A stretch of 64,000 nt of DNA, taken from NCBI GenBank assembly GCA_019459285.1, contig JAIBEL010000048.1, positions 62,001 to 126,000 on the forward strand, given 5' to 3'. The translations under genes and the position numbers were made by a program. The stretch comes from Rhizobium sp. (GTDB taxonomy: Bacteria > Pseudomonadota > Gammaproteobacteria > Burkholderiales > Thiobacillaceae). The notes under the pieces are model-generated. The model made no database searches, was not told where the DNA came from, and saw nothing but the letters and a program-made list of their open reading frames with translations. Each line of letters starts with the position of its first letter. Position 1 is the first letter of the stretch. Shown in pieces: positions 27,525-37,021 of this stretch.

Positions 27525-28628
27525 ATGCATGAACCAGGCAATGCGGGGCTGGGAACGTCAGTCATCGTCCTGGGCGCGGGGGTTTCCGGCCTCAGCGCAG
27601 CGCTGGCTTTATTAAAGCGCGGCCATGGCGTCACGCTGCTGGAACGCGGTGACGTGGGGGCCGAGTCGTCGTGGGCGGGCGGCGGGATTCTGTCGCCGCT
27701 GCTGCCGTGGGATTACACCGAAGCGCTCTCCACGCTGGCGCTGCGCTCGATGGCTGGCTATGCGGACTGGGTGGCTGACATCGAGGCATGCTGTGGACGC
27801 AGTGCCGAATACTGGCGCTGCGGGATGCAGGTGTCGGGCGAGACCCGGATCGACGAGGCACTTGTCTGGTGCGAAGCGCATGCTCTGACGGCGCAACACC
27901 GACTCACAGAGACAGGCGAAAGCCTCTGGCTGCCTGATATCGCCCAGGTACGCAATCCGCGCCTGGTCGCGGCCTTGCGCGAAACCGTGATACGTCTGGG
28001 TGGGATCATCCATGTACACAGCACGGTGGAAACGATCACGATCCGTGCAAGGCATATGGCGGCAGTCCACACGGCACAGGACACTTACATGGCGGATCGG
28101 TTCGTCCTGGCTACCGGGGCGTGGTCAGGCATTGCGCTACCCGACATGAAGGGTGTTCCCAACATCCGTCCGATCCGCGGCCAGATGCTGCTGTTCAAAC
28201 AGGAACCTGGCACGCTCGATACGATCCTGTACCGCAAGGGCCTGTATCTGATTCCACGCCGCGATGGCCATGTGCTGGTTGGGAGCACGCTGGAAGACGC
28301 CGGGTTCGACAAGACCACCGATGCATCCACACGCCAGCGCCTGCACGTTGAGGCGGTCGAATTACTGCCTTCCCTGGAAGGACTTCAACCCATCAGGCAT
28401 TGGGCCGGTCTGCGTCCCGGCTCACCCGACAATCTTCCGGTCATCGACCGCCATCCCGATTTCGACAATGTCTTCGTCAACGTAGGGCATTACCGCTATG
28501 GCGTCACGTTGGCGCCTGCGTCGGCAGAGCTCCTGACCGACCTGATGGAGAACACCATGCCAGCCGTCGACCCCGCACCCTATCGTTGGGAAGCTGCGCG
28601 CGAACGCAGGTGGACCGACGCGCTCTAG
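27525..28628 (+). CDS. thiO: FAD-dependent glycine oxidase-like protein (ThiO)
   Basis: A 367-residue DAO-family flavoenzyme. It has the Rossmann motif VIVLGAGVSGLSAALAL (about 13-29), then SSWAGGGILSPLLPW and the C-terminal GHYRYGVTLAPASAELL. Its closest family is ThiO, which oxidises glycine to the dehydroglycine used for the thiazole of thiamine. A broader D-amino acid oxidase role cannot be excluded, because no other thi genes are in the window. Its position beside fimT/pilV genes is common in proteobacteria. Confidence 0.85.
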   Translation: MHEPGNAGLGTSVIVLGAGVSGLSAALALLKRGHGVTLLERGDVGAESSWAGGGILSPLLPWDYTEALSTLALRSMAGYADWVADIEACCGRSAEYWRCGMQVSGETRIDEALVWCEAHALTAQHRLTETGESLWLPDIAQVRNPRLVAALRETVIRLGGIIHVHSTVETITIRARHMAAVHTAQDTYMADRFVLATGAWSGIALPDMKGVPNIRPIRGQMLLFKQEPGTLDTILYRKGLYLIPRRDGHVLVGSTLEDAGFDKTTDASTRQRLHVEAVELLPSLEGLQPIRHWAGLRPGSPDNLPVIDRHPDFDNVFVNVGHYRYGVTLAPASAELLTDLMENTMPAVDPAPYRWEAARERRWTDAL

Positions 28629-28785
28629 TACGGTGTTCCCATGCCCAAGCACTCGGCGCGCCCTGACAAGATGGTTTACACTTTGCGCCACTCAGGCCAC
28701 GCTGCTTCCGCCATGCGATGAAAACAATAATCGGTTCGTGCGACCCCATCTATACAAAGGCTGACAGGAATGACAAGGTTGTCCA

Positions 28786-29712
28786 TTGACTGAGGCAACC
28801 GGCAACCGCCCAACCCTGACGGTCTGGATCGTCAGCGACGGTAAACCGGGGCATGTCAATCAATCGTTGGGACTGGCCGAGGCACTGGCGCGCGCCACAC
28901 CAACTGAAACCCATAGGCTTCCTGCCTTGCCGGCTTGGCGCGCCTGGCTGGCGTTGCTACTGAAGCACATGCCGGGCAAGGCACTTCCTTCCCCTGATCT
29001 GATCGTGGGCGCAGGGCACGCCACACACATGACGCTACTGGCGGCACGACGTGCGCGTGGGGGACAGGTCGTCGTCCTGATGAAACCGAGCCTGCCGCGC
29101 GCCTGGTTCGACCTCTGCATTGTGCCCCAACACGACGGCATCGCAGCCGATACGCGAACACTCGTGACGGAAGGCGCCCTGAACCGGATGCAAGCTGCGG
29201 CCAACCGCGATACACACCATGGATTGCTTCTGATCGGCGGCCTCTCGCCGCATTTCGAATGGGACGACGACGCCATCCAGCTTCAGATCAAGAGCATCCT
29301 TGCACGTACACCCGACACGCAATGGACGCTCACCACCTCGCGCCGCACGCCGCCCGAATTTCTGGCGGAACTGCCACCCGCCTCCAACCTGACTGTGGTT
29401 CCGCATACCGCCACGTCGCCCGACTGGCTGCCGGCACAGTTTGCACGATGCGGCATCGTGTGGGTCACGCCCGACAGCGCCTCGATGGTGTTCGAAGCCC
29501 TGTCGGCAGGTGCCGATGTCGGTGTATTCGATCTGCTGGTCAAGCCGAAAAGCCGAGTCGGCCAGGCGATCGCCCGACTCGCCGATTCGCAACGCATTAC
29601 CCGTTTCGTGCGCTGGTGCGCGAGCGGCAAACTCCATCCCAACCTGCACCCGTTGGCCGAGGCCGACCGGTGTGCCGAATGGATTCTTGAATGGCTGAAG
29701 AAAAAAAACTGA
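28786..29712 (+). CDS. ELM1/GtrOC1-like putative nucleoside-diphosphate-sugar transferase
   Basis: A 308-residue protein of the ELM1 (mitochondrial fission ELM1-like, DUF1022) family, with two Rossmann-like halves: WIVSDGKPGHVNQSLGLAEAL at the start, LIVGAGHATHMTLLAAR, then LLIGGLSPHFEWDD and VTPDSASMVFEALSAGADVGVFDL. Bacterial members lie in LPS/glycan loci and are probably GT-B glycosyltransferases, though none of the sequence here proves this. The start is TTG with AAGG upstream. It overlaps the next gene by 22 bases. Confidence 0.8.
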   Translation: MTEATGNRPTLTVWIVSDGKPGHVNQSLGLAEALARATPTETHRLPALPAWRAWLALLLKHMPGKALPSPDLIVGAGHATHMTLLAARRARGGQVVVLMKPSLPRAWFDLCIVPQHDGIAADTRTLVTEGALNRMQAAANRDTHHGLLLIGGLSPHFEWDDDAIQLQIKSILARTPDTQWTLTTSRRTPPEFLAELPPASNLTVVPHTATSPDWLPAQFARCGIVWVTPDSASMVFEALSAGADVGVFDLLVKPKSRVGQAIARLADSQRITRFVRWCASGKLHPNLHPLAEADRCAEWILEWLKKKN

Positions 29713-30824
29713 CCGTCCTGCAACTACTGCCCGCCCTGCAATCCGGTGGCGTCGAACGCGGCACACTCGAAGTAGCACAGGCCTTGACGAAGCAAGGCCA
29801 CCGGGCCTTGGTGATATCGTCAGGCGGACGGCTGGTTGCCCCCCTGACGAAAACCGGCGCCGAACATTTCACCTGGCCGATCGGCAAGAAATCGCTCAAG
29901 ACGCTGCTGCTCATCGGCAAACTGCGAAAATTCCTGACGGAAGAGAAAGTGGACATCCTCCACGCACGTTCGCGCGTGCCCGCCTGGATCGCCTGGCTGG
30001 CCTGGCGCGGCATGAATCCGTCGACTCGACCGCGTTTCGTCACCACGGTGCATGGCCCCTATTCGGTGAGTGCCTACAGCGCAGTCATGACCAAGGGCGA
30101 ACGGGTCATCGCCATCTCAAAAATGATCATCAATTACATCGTCAGGAATTACCCGAAGGTGCCGCAGGAAAACGTGCGCCTGATCTATCGGGGCGTCGAC
30201 CCCGAGCAATTTCCGTCGGGTTACACGCCCCCTGACGACTGGATGCGCCAGTGGCAGCAGGAACATCCCGGTTTGGCAGGCAAGAAAATCCTGTTGCTGC
30301 CTGCCCGCCTGACCCGCTGGAAAGGCCAGACCGACTTTATCGACATGCTGGAACACGTTCTCAAGATTCGGCCCGATGTCCACGGCCTGATCGTGGGCGA
30401 AACCCATCCAAGGAAGCAGGCATTCATGGCCGAACTGGAAGCGCGCAGCAAACGTCTTGGCGTGTGTCAGCATCTGAGTTTCATCAGCCACCGCGCAGAC
30501 CTTCGGGAAATCATGGCCATCAGCGATATTGTGTATTCGCTCTCGCGCGAACCCGAAGCGTTTGGCCGGGTCAGCCTGGAAGCGCTCAGCCTCGGCAAAC
30601 CGCTGATTGCCTATGACCACGGGGGCGTGAAAGAGCAACTGGCGGCCATCCTGCCGGAAGGTGCGGTTCCCGTCGGCGACATCGGCCAGGCCGCCCGGAA
30701 AACCCTGCGGTGGCTGGATACCCCGCCTCGCGTACCCGAACAGAATCCTTTCACGCTGGACCGCATGCTGACAGCCACGCTCGACGTCTATACCGAACTC
30801 GCCCACGCGCCGCGCAGCAAATAA
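29691..30824 (+). CDS. GT4 family glycosyltransferase
   Basis: A 377-residue GT-B enzyme. The N-terminal domain has LPALQSGGVERGTLEVAQAL, and HARSRVPAWI as acceptor side. The C-terminal domain has LLPARLTRWKGQ and the donor-site EPEAFGRVSLEALSLGKP with the E-x7-E pattern. It resembles LPS-core glycosyltransferases. It overlaps the ELM1-like gene and converges on the glycan run. Confidence 0.9.
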   Translation: MAEEKKLTVLQLLPALQSGGVERGTLEVAQALTKQGHRALVISSGGRLVAPLTKTGAEHFTWPIGKKSLKTLLLIGKLRKFLTEEKVDILHARSRVPAWIAWLAWRGMNPSTRPRFVTTVHGPYSVSAYSAVMTKGERVIAISKMIINYIVRNYPKVPQENVRLIYRGVDPEQFPSGYTPPDDWMRQWQQEHPGLAGKKILLLPARLTRWKGQTDFIDMLEHVLKIRPDVHGLIVGETHPRKQAFMAELEARSKRLGVCQHLSFISHRADLREIMAISDIVYSLSREPEAFGRVSLEALSLGKPLIAYDHGGVKEQLAAILPEGAVPVGDIGQAARKTLRWLDTPPRVPEQNPFTLDRMLTATLDVYTELAHAPRSK

Positions 30825-30855
30825 AGCAGACGCTATCGATACAGATCCGCAGCGG

Positions 30856-31914
30856 TCAGGATTTTCCGCTGATCGCCCCGGGCAGATGGCGCAGCCGACC
30901 CCGGAGCTTGCCATACACGTCCCGAAACAGGGTGGCGGGGCTGGACATGCGCATGGCGCGGCGCGACAGAATTGCCGCCCCCGTTTCCGGTTTTGCGCCA
31001 TCGCGATGCAGGCGTGCAATTTCACGTGAGGCCACGGCAAACAGGTTGTATTCGAACATGACACGCCGCTTGGCCTCGACGATCGCCGGCAGGCGCTTGT
31101 CGAATTCACGGTTCGCGATCGCCTCGCGGATCACCGCGGCGGCTCCGGCCGCATCATGGAGGTCGATACGGATAAAACTTTCTTCCGGAAAATACGCCTC
31201 CAGATTGGGGCAGCCACAGTAGAAAGGCAGCGTCAACCCGAGAAAGGGATCGGCAATCTTTTCCGTCCAGTGATGCTCGCCGATATAGTTTTCGATCGCG
31301 ACGTGGTAACGATAGGCGCGCAGACAGTCGGCCTTGTCGTCGAGCGGCCGTGCGCTGTGGCGGCCGAACGTATCGAGTTCGGGCATCAACTCCACCAGTT
31401 CGCGCATGAAGCGCGCACGGTGATAGTGCAAGGTATGCCGCATCGCCTTGGGCGAATACACCATCGAGACATTGCAGGATTTGTCTTGCAGCGATTCGTC
31501 CAGGATGTCGTCGAACGGCACGGTCCGGTGCCGTCCCACCCCGTAGAACCAATGCAACGCCGACTGCGAATAAATCCGGTTGGGATGCCGCAACGCCCAC
31601 TCGGGCTGGCTGGTCAGCACCGCACCGAACTGTCGCGCGTAGTCATTGCCATAAATCTTGACGGACGAAGGCTCCATGGTCACCAGCAGCGTATGCTCAC
31701 GCGGGCAGGCCAGCGGCTCGCGGCTGACTTTCTTTGCCTCCCCCGGTCTCGCGGGCACGTCGTCGTAGACCAGCAACCAGTCGTAATCCCGCGCCTCACG
31801 CTCGAAGATGAATTCGCATTCGCCCCATACGGGCTCATTGTGGGGAAATTGGTGAAGCCAGGTCGACGTGGGCGTGGAACTGATCACTTTGACACGTAGC
31901 CGCGGCTTGTTCAT
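30856..31914 (-). CDS. GT10 (fucosyltransferase-type) glycosyltransferase-like protein
   Basis: A 352-residue protein. The C-terminal half carries the GT10-like acceptor/donor segment YRYHVAIENYIGEHHWTEKI, followed by DPFLGLTLPFYCGCPNLEAYFPEESFIRID, as in bacterial alpha-1,3-fucosyltransferases. I infer transfer of a deoxyhexose, or possibly another sugar, to a surface glycan. ATG 31914 starts 8 bases after the heptosyltransferase stop. It is the last gene of the long leftward run. Confidence 0.8.
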   Translation of the reverse strand: MNKPRLRVKVISSTPTSTWLHQFPHNEPVWGECEFIFEREARDYDWLLVYDDVPARPGEAKKVSREPLACPREHTLLVTMEPSSVKIYGNDYARQFGAVLTSQPEWALRHPNRIYSQSALHWFYGVGRHRTVPFDDILDESLQDKSCNVSMVYSPKAMRHTLHYHRARFMRELVELMPELDTFGRHSARPLDDKADCLRAYRYHVAIENYIGEHHWTEKIADPFLGLTLPFYCGCPNLEAYFPEESFIRIDLHDAAGAAAVIREAIANREFDKRLPAIVEAKRRVMFEYNLFAVASREIARLHRDGAKPETGAAILSRRAMRMSSPATLFRDVYGKLRGRLRHLPGAISGKS

Positions 31915-31922
31915 GGTCGGCC

Positions 31923-33014
31923 TCAGAAACTGCGCAAACTGCCGGGGAGGTCCTGTCCGGCCTTCAGGTCGCCGGCGATGAGGTTCGGCAATTGCGCCGC
32001 CAACCATTCCGGCGTAATCGCTTTCATGCAGGCATGGGTGTCCGGATTGCTGCAGGTTTTGGCATAGCAACTGATACACGGCAACACGGCCTGGATCGCG
32101 ACAACCCGCGGCCCGATCGGTTTGACCCGACGCGGGTCGGTCGGGCCGCACAGGACAAGCAAGGGCCTGTCGGCTATCGAAGCGAAATGTGCAGTGCCGG
32201 TGTCATTGCCGACGATTGCGGCAGCGCCTGCGCATAGCGGCGCAATATCCAGCAACTGGAGCTTGCCATTCAGATTGACCACCCATTCCCCGAGGGTCGC
32301 GATTTCAGCGCAGACATCCACCTCGTCCGCCCCGCCGATCAGGACGATCTTTTCCATACCCTGCTGGTGCAGCCGTTGCGCCAGTTCGGCAAAACGCTGC
32401 GTGCCCCAACGTTTCAGCGGATGTGCGGCAGCCGCCCCGGGCAGCAGCACGACGTAATCATTCTCGCCGAGGCCGTGTTCACGCCGCAACTGCGCGATGA
32501 ACGGTGCACGGTCCGGTGCGGGATACAGCACCGGATGCAAGGTGCGCGTGGGAATGCCGATCGCCTGCAATACCGACTGCATCATCGGAAACGCATGGGC
32601 TCGAGGATCGCGCAGCACCGGCTGATGCGTATAGGGAAGGCCGCCGCGGTTGCCGACGCGGATGCGCGGCGCACTGCCGGTAAGCCAGAGCAGCGTGAGC
32701 AGGAAACGGGAATGATCCGAGCGTTGCAGGTCGACGACCAGATCGTAATGCCCGGCACGTACTTTCTTCAGCCACTCGAGGCTATTGGCCCAACGCTGAG
32801 TCTTACTGCGCACGTCGATCGCCCACACCTCGGAAAAACGCGGGTCGTGCGCAAACAGGCCGCTGCAGTTGGGCTGCGTGTTGAGGTGGATCTCGGCGTG
32901 CGGCAAGGCACGCGCAATGTCTTCCATGAGTGCGCTGGCGGTCACCACGTCGCCCAACGCACTCCACTTGATGACCAGGACACGCCGGATCCTGTCGAGT
33001 TGTACCGCATTCAT
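31923..33014 (-). CDS. Heptosyltransferase-family (GT9) protein
   Basis: A 363-residue GT9 enzyme: VLVIKWSALGDVVTASALMEDI at the N-terminus, the donor-site LPGAAAAHPLKRWGTQRFAELA, and GNDTGTAHFASIADRPLLVLCGPTDPRRVKP near the C-terminus. The family adds heptose from ADP-heptose to LPS inner core; remote members use other sugars. The last 60 residues hold several cysteines (CISCYAKTCSNPDTHACM). The start overlaps the upstream stop (ATGA). Confidence 0.9.
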   Translation of the reverse strand: MNAVQLDRIRRVLVIKWSALGDVVTASALMEDIARALPHAEIHLNTQPNCSGLFAHDPRFSEVWAIDVRSKTQRWANSLEWLKKVRAGHYDLVVDLQRSDHSRFLLTLLWLTGSAPRIRVGNRGGLPYTHQPVLRDPRAHAFPMMQSVLQAIGIPTRTLHPVLYPAPDRAPFIAQLRREHGLGENDYVVLLPGAAAAHPLKRWGTQRFAELAQRLHQQGMEKIVLIGGADEVDVCAEIATLGEWVVNLNGKLQLLDIAPLCAGAAAIVGNDTGTAHFASIADRPLLVLCGPTDPRRVKPIGPRVVAIQAVLPCISCYAKTCSNPDTHACMKAITPEWLAAQLPNLIAGDLKAGQDLPGSLRSF

Positions 33015-34846
33015 GCCGGAGACGATTGGGGTTGATATTCCGGCACCCAGGTCTTCAATTGGCGTTTGACCGTCGCCTCATCGTAAGGGCCTGTGCAGGC
33101 AAGCCAGGCCAGGCATTCGGCATACCAGTCAGCATCTGCTCTGCGTGCTTTGGCCACCCGTAGCTTGGGATGCGGCGTCGGCAGGGTGGATTCGTCATCG
33201 GCAAGCAATTCCTCGTAAAGCTTTTCGCCGGGGCGGAGCCCGGTGTATTCGATGCGGATACGGTCCTCGTCCGCACCCGACAACCGAATCATGAGTCGGG
33301 CCAATTCGGCAATCCTGACCGGCTCGCCCATGTCGAGCACGAAAATCTCGCCGCCCTCACCCATCAACCCCGCCTGCAACACCAGCTGTGCCGCTTCGGG
33401 AATCGACATGAAATAGCGCATGATGTCGGGATGGGTCACCGTCACCGGTCCGCCCGCCTCGATCTGCTTCTGGAATTTTGGAATCACACTGCCGGACGAA
33501 CCGAGCACGTTGCCGAAGCGCACCGACACGAAGCGCGTGCCGCCCGGCTGCTGCATCGCCTGGCAGGCCATCTCGGCGAGTCGCTTGGTCGCCCCCATCA
33601 CATTGGTCGGGTTGACCGCCTTGTCGGTGGAAATCATCACGAACTTGTCGACACCCTGCGCCTGCGCCGCCGCTGCGACCACCTGCGTGCCGAGCACGTT
33701 GTTGCGCACGGCTTCCCAGGCATTGTCATTCTCCATCAACGGCACGTGCTTGTAGGCCGCGGCATGGAACACCACGGCCGGCCGATGCTCGGCCATCACC
33801 TGGCTCACCCACACAGCATTCTTCACGTCACCGATCACCGGCACAATTTTCAGTTGGGGAAAGTTCTGCGGTAACTCCTGCTCCATCGCATACAGCGCCA
33901 GTTCGGACTGCTCGAACAGCACCAGTTTTGCCGGTGCAAAACGTGCAATCTGGCGGCACAGTTCCGAACCGATTGAGCCGCCGGCACCGGTCACCATCAC
34001 CACCTGGCCGGTCAGCAACTGGTGCAGGCCACTGTCGTCGAGCTGCACCGGATCGCGCCCCAGCAGGTCGTCAAGCTCGACACGACGAAGGCTGGACACC
34101 GACACCCGGCCCGCCACCAGGTCCTCGAGCGACGGGATGGTCATCACGTTCAACCCGGCTTCGGTGCAGAGCTGGGTAATGCGCTTGCGCACGGCGTGCG
34201 CGGCCGACGGCAACGCCAGCACAATGTCGTCCACCTCCAATTTCTTCGCGCAGGCCGCGACATCGCCCAACGTACCCAGAACAGGAAGGCCCTGCACCAG
34301 TCGCCCCTGTTTGTCGCGATTGTCATCCAGCAGGCCGACCACGTGAAAACCCGCCGGATTCCGCGCCAGTTCGCGCAGCAGAAAATCCGCCGCCGAACCT
34401 GCGCCAGCCACCAATACCGGCTTGCTGTCCGGACGCAGTACGCTGGCAAGCCGGTGCTCCTTCCACGCCCGATAGGCCAGGCGGCTGCCTCCCATCACGA
34501 TCACCAACAGCAACGGATCGAGAATCAGGACCGAACGCGGGACCACTGCGTGGACACGGAACAGGATCAGCGTCACGGGAACCAGCAGCGCAGCCAGACC
34601 TACCGCCAGCACGATGCGCTTGAGATCGGGCAGGCTGGCGAAACGCCAGATGCCGCGATACAGACCGAAACGCCAGAACACCACGGCCTGCAACGGCACC
34701 ACCCAGGCGAGCGTGGATAGCGCCGCCGCCTGGAACTCGGCCGGCATCGCCAGATTGAAGCGCAGCCAGTAGGCACCCATCCAGGCAAAAGCCGCCACCA
34801 GGATGTCGTGCAGGATGATGATGGCGGTGCGGGGATTAAAGTTCAT
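33011..34846 (-). CDS. WbpM/CapD-type membrane NDP-sugar 4,6-dehydratase
   Basis: A 611-residue protein. It has about four N-terminal membrane helices, a Rossmann-like CoA-binding-type domain (residues about 140-260), then the SDR domain with VTGAGGSIGSELCRQIARF. The catalytic segment STDKAVNPTNVMGATKRLAE has Met in place of the usual Tyr of YxxxK, which is normal for the large WbpM/FlaA1 subfamily. It makes UDP-4-keto-6-deoxy-GlcNAc, a precursor of QuiNAc, FucNAc or bacillosamine-type sugars. It overlaps the initiating transferase gene by 11 bases. Confidence 0.92.
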   Translation of the reverse strand: MNFNPRTAIIILHDILVAAFAWMGAYWLRFNLAMPAEFQAAALSTLAWVVPLQAVVFWRFGLYRGIWRFASLPDLKRIVLAVGLAALLVPVTLILFRVHAVVPRSVLILDPLLLVIVMGGSRLAYRAWKEHRLASVLRPDSKPVLVAGAGSAADFLLRELARNPAGFHVVGLLDDNRDKQGRLVQGLPVLGTLGDVAACAKKLEVDDIVLALPSAAHAVRKRITQLCTEAGLNVMTIPSLEDLVAGRVSVSSLRRVELDDLLGRDPVQLDDSGLHQLLTGQVVMVTGAGGSIGSELCRQIARFAPAKLVLFEQSELALYAMEQELPQNFPQLKIVPVIGDVKNAVWVSQVMAEHRPAVVFHAAAYKHVPLMENDNAWEAVRNNVLGTQVVAAAAQAQGVDKFVMISTDKAVNPTNVMGATKRLAEMACQAMQQPGGTRFVSVRFGNVLGSSGSVIPKFQKQIEAGGPVTVTHPDIMRYFMSIPEAAQLVLQAGLMGEGGEIFVLDMGEPVRIAELARLMIRLSGADEDRIRIEYTGLRPGEKLYEELLADDESTLPTPHPKLRVAKARRADADWYAECLAWLACTGPYDEATVKRQLKTWVPEYQPQSSPA

Positions 34847-35810
34847 TACGGAATCGATGCCAGCGCCAGTCGATAGCGCGAAAAATCAGCAGATAGGTTG
34901 TCGCCGACAGTATAAGCACCCAAACGGTGCTCACCGGCAGAATCAGCAACACGAATGCCAGCGCGGCAACCGCCAGCATCAGGGCATAGGCTGCCAGGGC
35001 GAGTTGGCGGTGCGACGCCCCCAGCAATACCACGCGCTGATAATAATGCGAACGATGCGCCTGCCAGATCTTTTCACCCCGTAGTCCCCGCCGTGCGAGC
35101 GTCACGCTGGCATCGACGATGAAGGGCGAAAACACCAGCAGCGGAAACAACCAGGGCCATACGTTTTGTCGCGCCCCAAGGATGCCGAGCGCGGCCGCCA
35201 TGAATCCCAGCGGGATCGATCCGGCATCGCCCATGAACACCCGCGCGGGGGGAAAGTTGAAGCGCAGGAACGCCAGCACCGCCGCCGCAATTGCAGCGCA
35301 GAATACGGCCAGTCCATGAGCGTCACCCATCCACGCGGCCAGCGCCAGCGCACCGAAGCCGATGACCGCCATGCCGCCTGCCAGGCCGTCCGAGCCATCC
35401 ATAAAATTGTAGAGATTTGTCATCCATACCGTCGCCAGCGTGCCCACCAGCAGGGCCCAGCCGGTGAGCCCCAGCGCCAGCAGGCAGCCTGCCGCCGCGA
35501 GGAAATGTGCCGAGAAACGCACCCGCACCGACAACCCTCGCAGGTCGTCGAACAGCGATACGGTGGCCAGCGCGAACGCCCCCAGGCCAATCGGCAGCAA
35601 GGCGCCGTCGCTTCCCCACAGGCTCGCGACCCCCACCCCCGCCATGATGCCCAGTCCGCCAACGCGTGGCGTCGGCGTGGCATGCAGCGAACGGGCGTTG
35701 GGGTGGTCCATCGGCAGGCGTCCCCCACGCCGCAGCAGCCAGGCCAGCGTCAACCAGCACAGCAGGAAAGCGGCGAGCGGAGCTCCCCATGCGTCAACAC
35801 TTATCTGCAT
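34836..35810 (-). CDS. Initiating polyprenyl-phosphate sugar-1-phosphate transferase (WbpL/WecA family)
   Basis: A 324-residue multi-pass membrane protein of the MraY/WecA family that loads the first sugar phosphate onto undecaprenyl phosphate. Motifs are SLFDDLRGLSV (DD), NLYNFMDGSDGLAGG, FMGDAGSIPLGF and the cytoplasmic loop HRSHYYQR. Pairing with the WbpM-type dehydratase suggests a QuiNAc- or FucNAc-type first sugar, as in Pseudomonas O-antigen synthesis (inference). Confidence 0.92.
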   Translation of the reverse strand: MQISVDAWGAPLAAFLLCWLTLAWLLRRGGRLPMDHPNARSLHATPTPRVGGLGIMAGVGVASLWGSDGALLPIGLGAFALATVSLFDDLRGLSVRVRFSAHFLAAAGCLLALGLTGWALLVGTLATVWMTNLYNFMDGSDGLAGGMAVIGFGALALAAWMGDAHGLAVFCAAIAAAVLAFLRFNFPPARVFMGDAGSIPLGFMAAALGILGARQNVWPWLFPLLVFSPFIVDASVTLARRGLRGEKIWQAHRSHYYQRVVLLGASHRQLALAAYALMLAVAALAFVLLILPVSTVWVLILSATTYLLIFRAIDWRWHRFRNEL

Positions 35811-35860
35811 TTACTTGTGGCCTATCGCTATTTTTTGCGCCGGCACGTGTGCCGACCGCA

Positions 35861-37021
35861 TCACAGGAGTCGATATTGGCGAGCAAATCGTCGAATTGTA
35901 TCAATCTGCAGCGCCACGACCTTGTGCTCGTCGTAAAGCCGCAGGGCACGCTTGCGGCCGGCTTCGCCCATGGCATGCGCCACGGCCGGAGCTTGCAGCA
36001 GACGGGCGAAGGCCTGAGTGAGCGCTGACGCGTCGCGCGCGGGAACAAGCAGGCCGGTTTCGTTAGCCACTACTTCCTCGCGCGACCCGCGGATGTCGGT
36101 GGCCACCACCGGCAAGCCCGACATCATCGCTTCGATAATGGTGCGGGGCATTCCTTCACGGTAAGAAGGCAGGCAGAACACATCCATCGCCCCCATCAGG
36201 TCTGGAATGTCCTTCCGCATGCCGGGCAGAACCAGCCTTGCCCCCAAACTGCTGCTGGCAATCCTCAAGGCATCGTCCACCGGGTCGGCATGGTCGCTCG
36301 CCAGCCGTTCACCAATCAGCAAGAAATATACGTTTGGAAGGTCCTTCGCCAGCATTTCGGCCGCAGCCAGAAATTCGCGTACACCCTTTTCCCTGACCAA
36401 ACGTCCCACCATGCCGATCACTGGCACGTCTGTGGGCAGGCCCAGTTCCGCTCTCACCTCGCTGCGCGGTCGTCTTGTACCTGGATCGAAGCTGTCCGGA
36501 TCCACACCATTGCCTACGGCCAGAACCCGTTCTGGAGGCAGCAACTTTTCTTCGACAGCCGTTTGTGCATCCTCACTGCTCTGGGTAAACAGTAGATCGG
36601 TAAACCAGGCGCCTATCCTTTCCATTTCCACGAACAGCCGCCGCTTCCAGGCAGGCATCGCGTCGTGGAAATAAAACCCATGCGCGGTATAAACCACCAT
36701 CGGCACCCCTGCCAACCGTGCAGCCATACGTCCGATCAGCGCCGCCACCGGCGTATGCGCATGCAGCAGATCAAAGTGTTCCTGCCGGAACAAACGATAC
36801 AAACGCCAGAAAGGCAGCATCAGACGCAGCGGATTGAGACTGCGCGGAATGTTCACGGTCCTGATGGCATAGCCGCTCTGACGCAAGTGGGAAATAGCCG
36901 GTCCATCCGAACACACCGACACCACCTCCCAACCCACGGCTATCATGCCGTCCACCAACGGCAACAGGAACTTGTCTAGCGTAAAGTCCACCGCGCAGAG
37001 TTGGCAGACTTTCAATGCCAT
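35861..37021 (-). CDS. GT4 family glycosyltransferase
   Basis: A 386-residue GT-B enzyme: LDKFLLPLVDGMIAVGWEVV, DLLHAHTPVAALIGRMAARL, YTAHGFYFHD, then IGMVGRLVREKGVREFL and the donor motif SYREGMPRTIIEAMMSGLPV. It probably adds a sugar to the lipid-linked oligosaccharide. ATG 37021 lies within the last codons of asnB. Confidence 0.9.
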   Translation of the reverse strand: MALKVCQLCAVDFTLDKFLLPLVDGMIAVGWEVVSVCSDGPAISHLRQSGYAIRTVNIPRSLNPLRLMLPFWRLYRLFRQEHFDLLHAHTPVAALIGRMAARLAGVPMVVYTAHGFYFHDAMPAWKRRLFVEMERIGAWFTDLLFTQSSEDAQTAVEEKLLPPERVLAVGNGVDPDSFDPGTRRPRSEVRAELGLPTDVPVIGMVGRLVREKGVREFLAAAEMLAKDLPNVYFLLIGERLASDHADPVDDALRIASSSLGARLVLPGMRKDIPDLMGAMDVFCLPSYREGMPRTIIEAMMSGLPVVATDIRGSREEVVANETGLLVPARDASALTQAFARLLQAPAVAHAMGEAGRKRALRLYDEHKVVALQIDTIRRFARQYRLL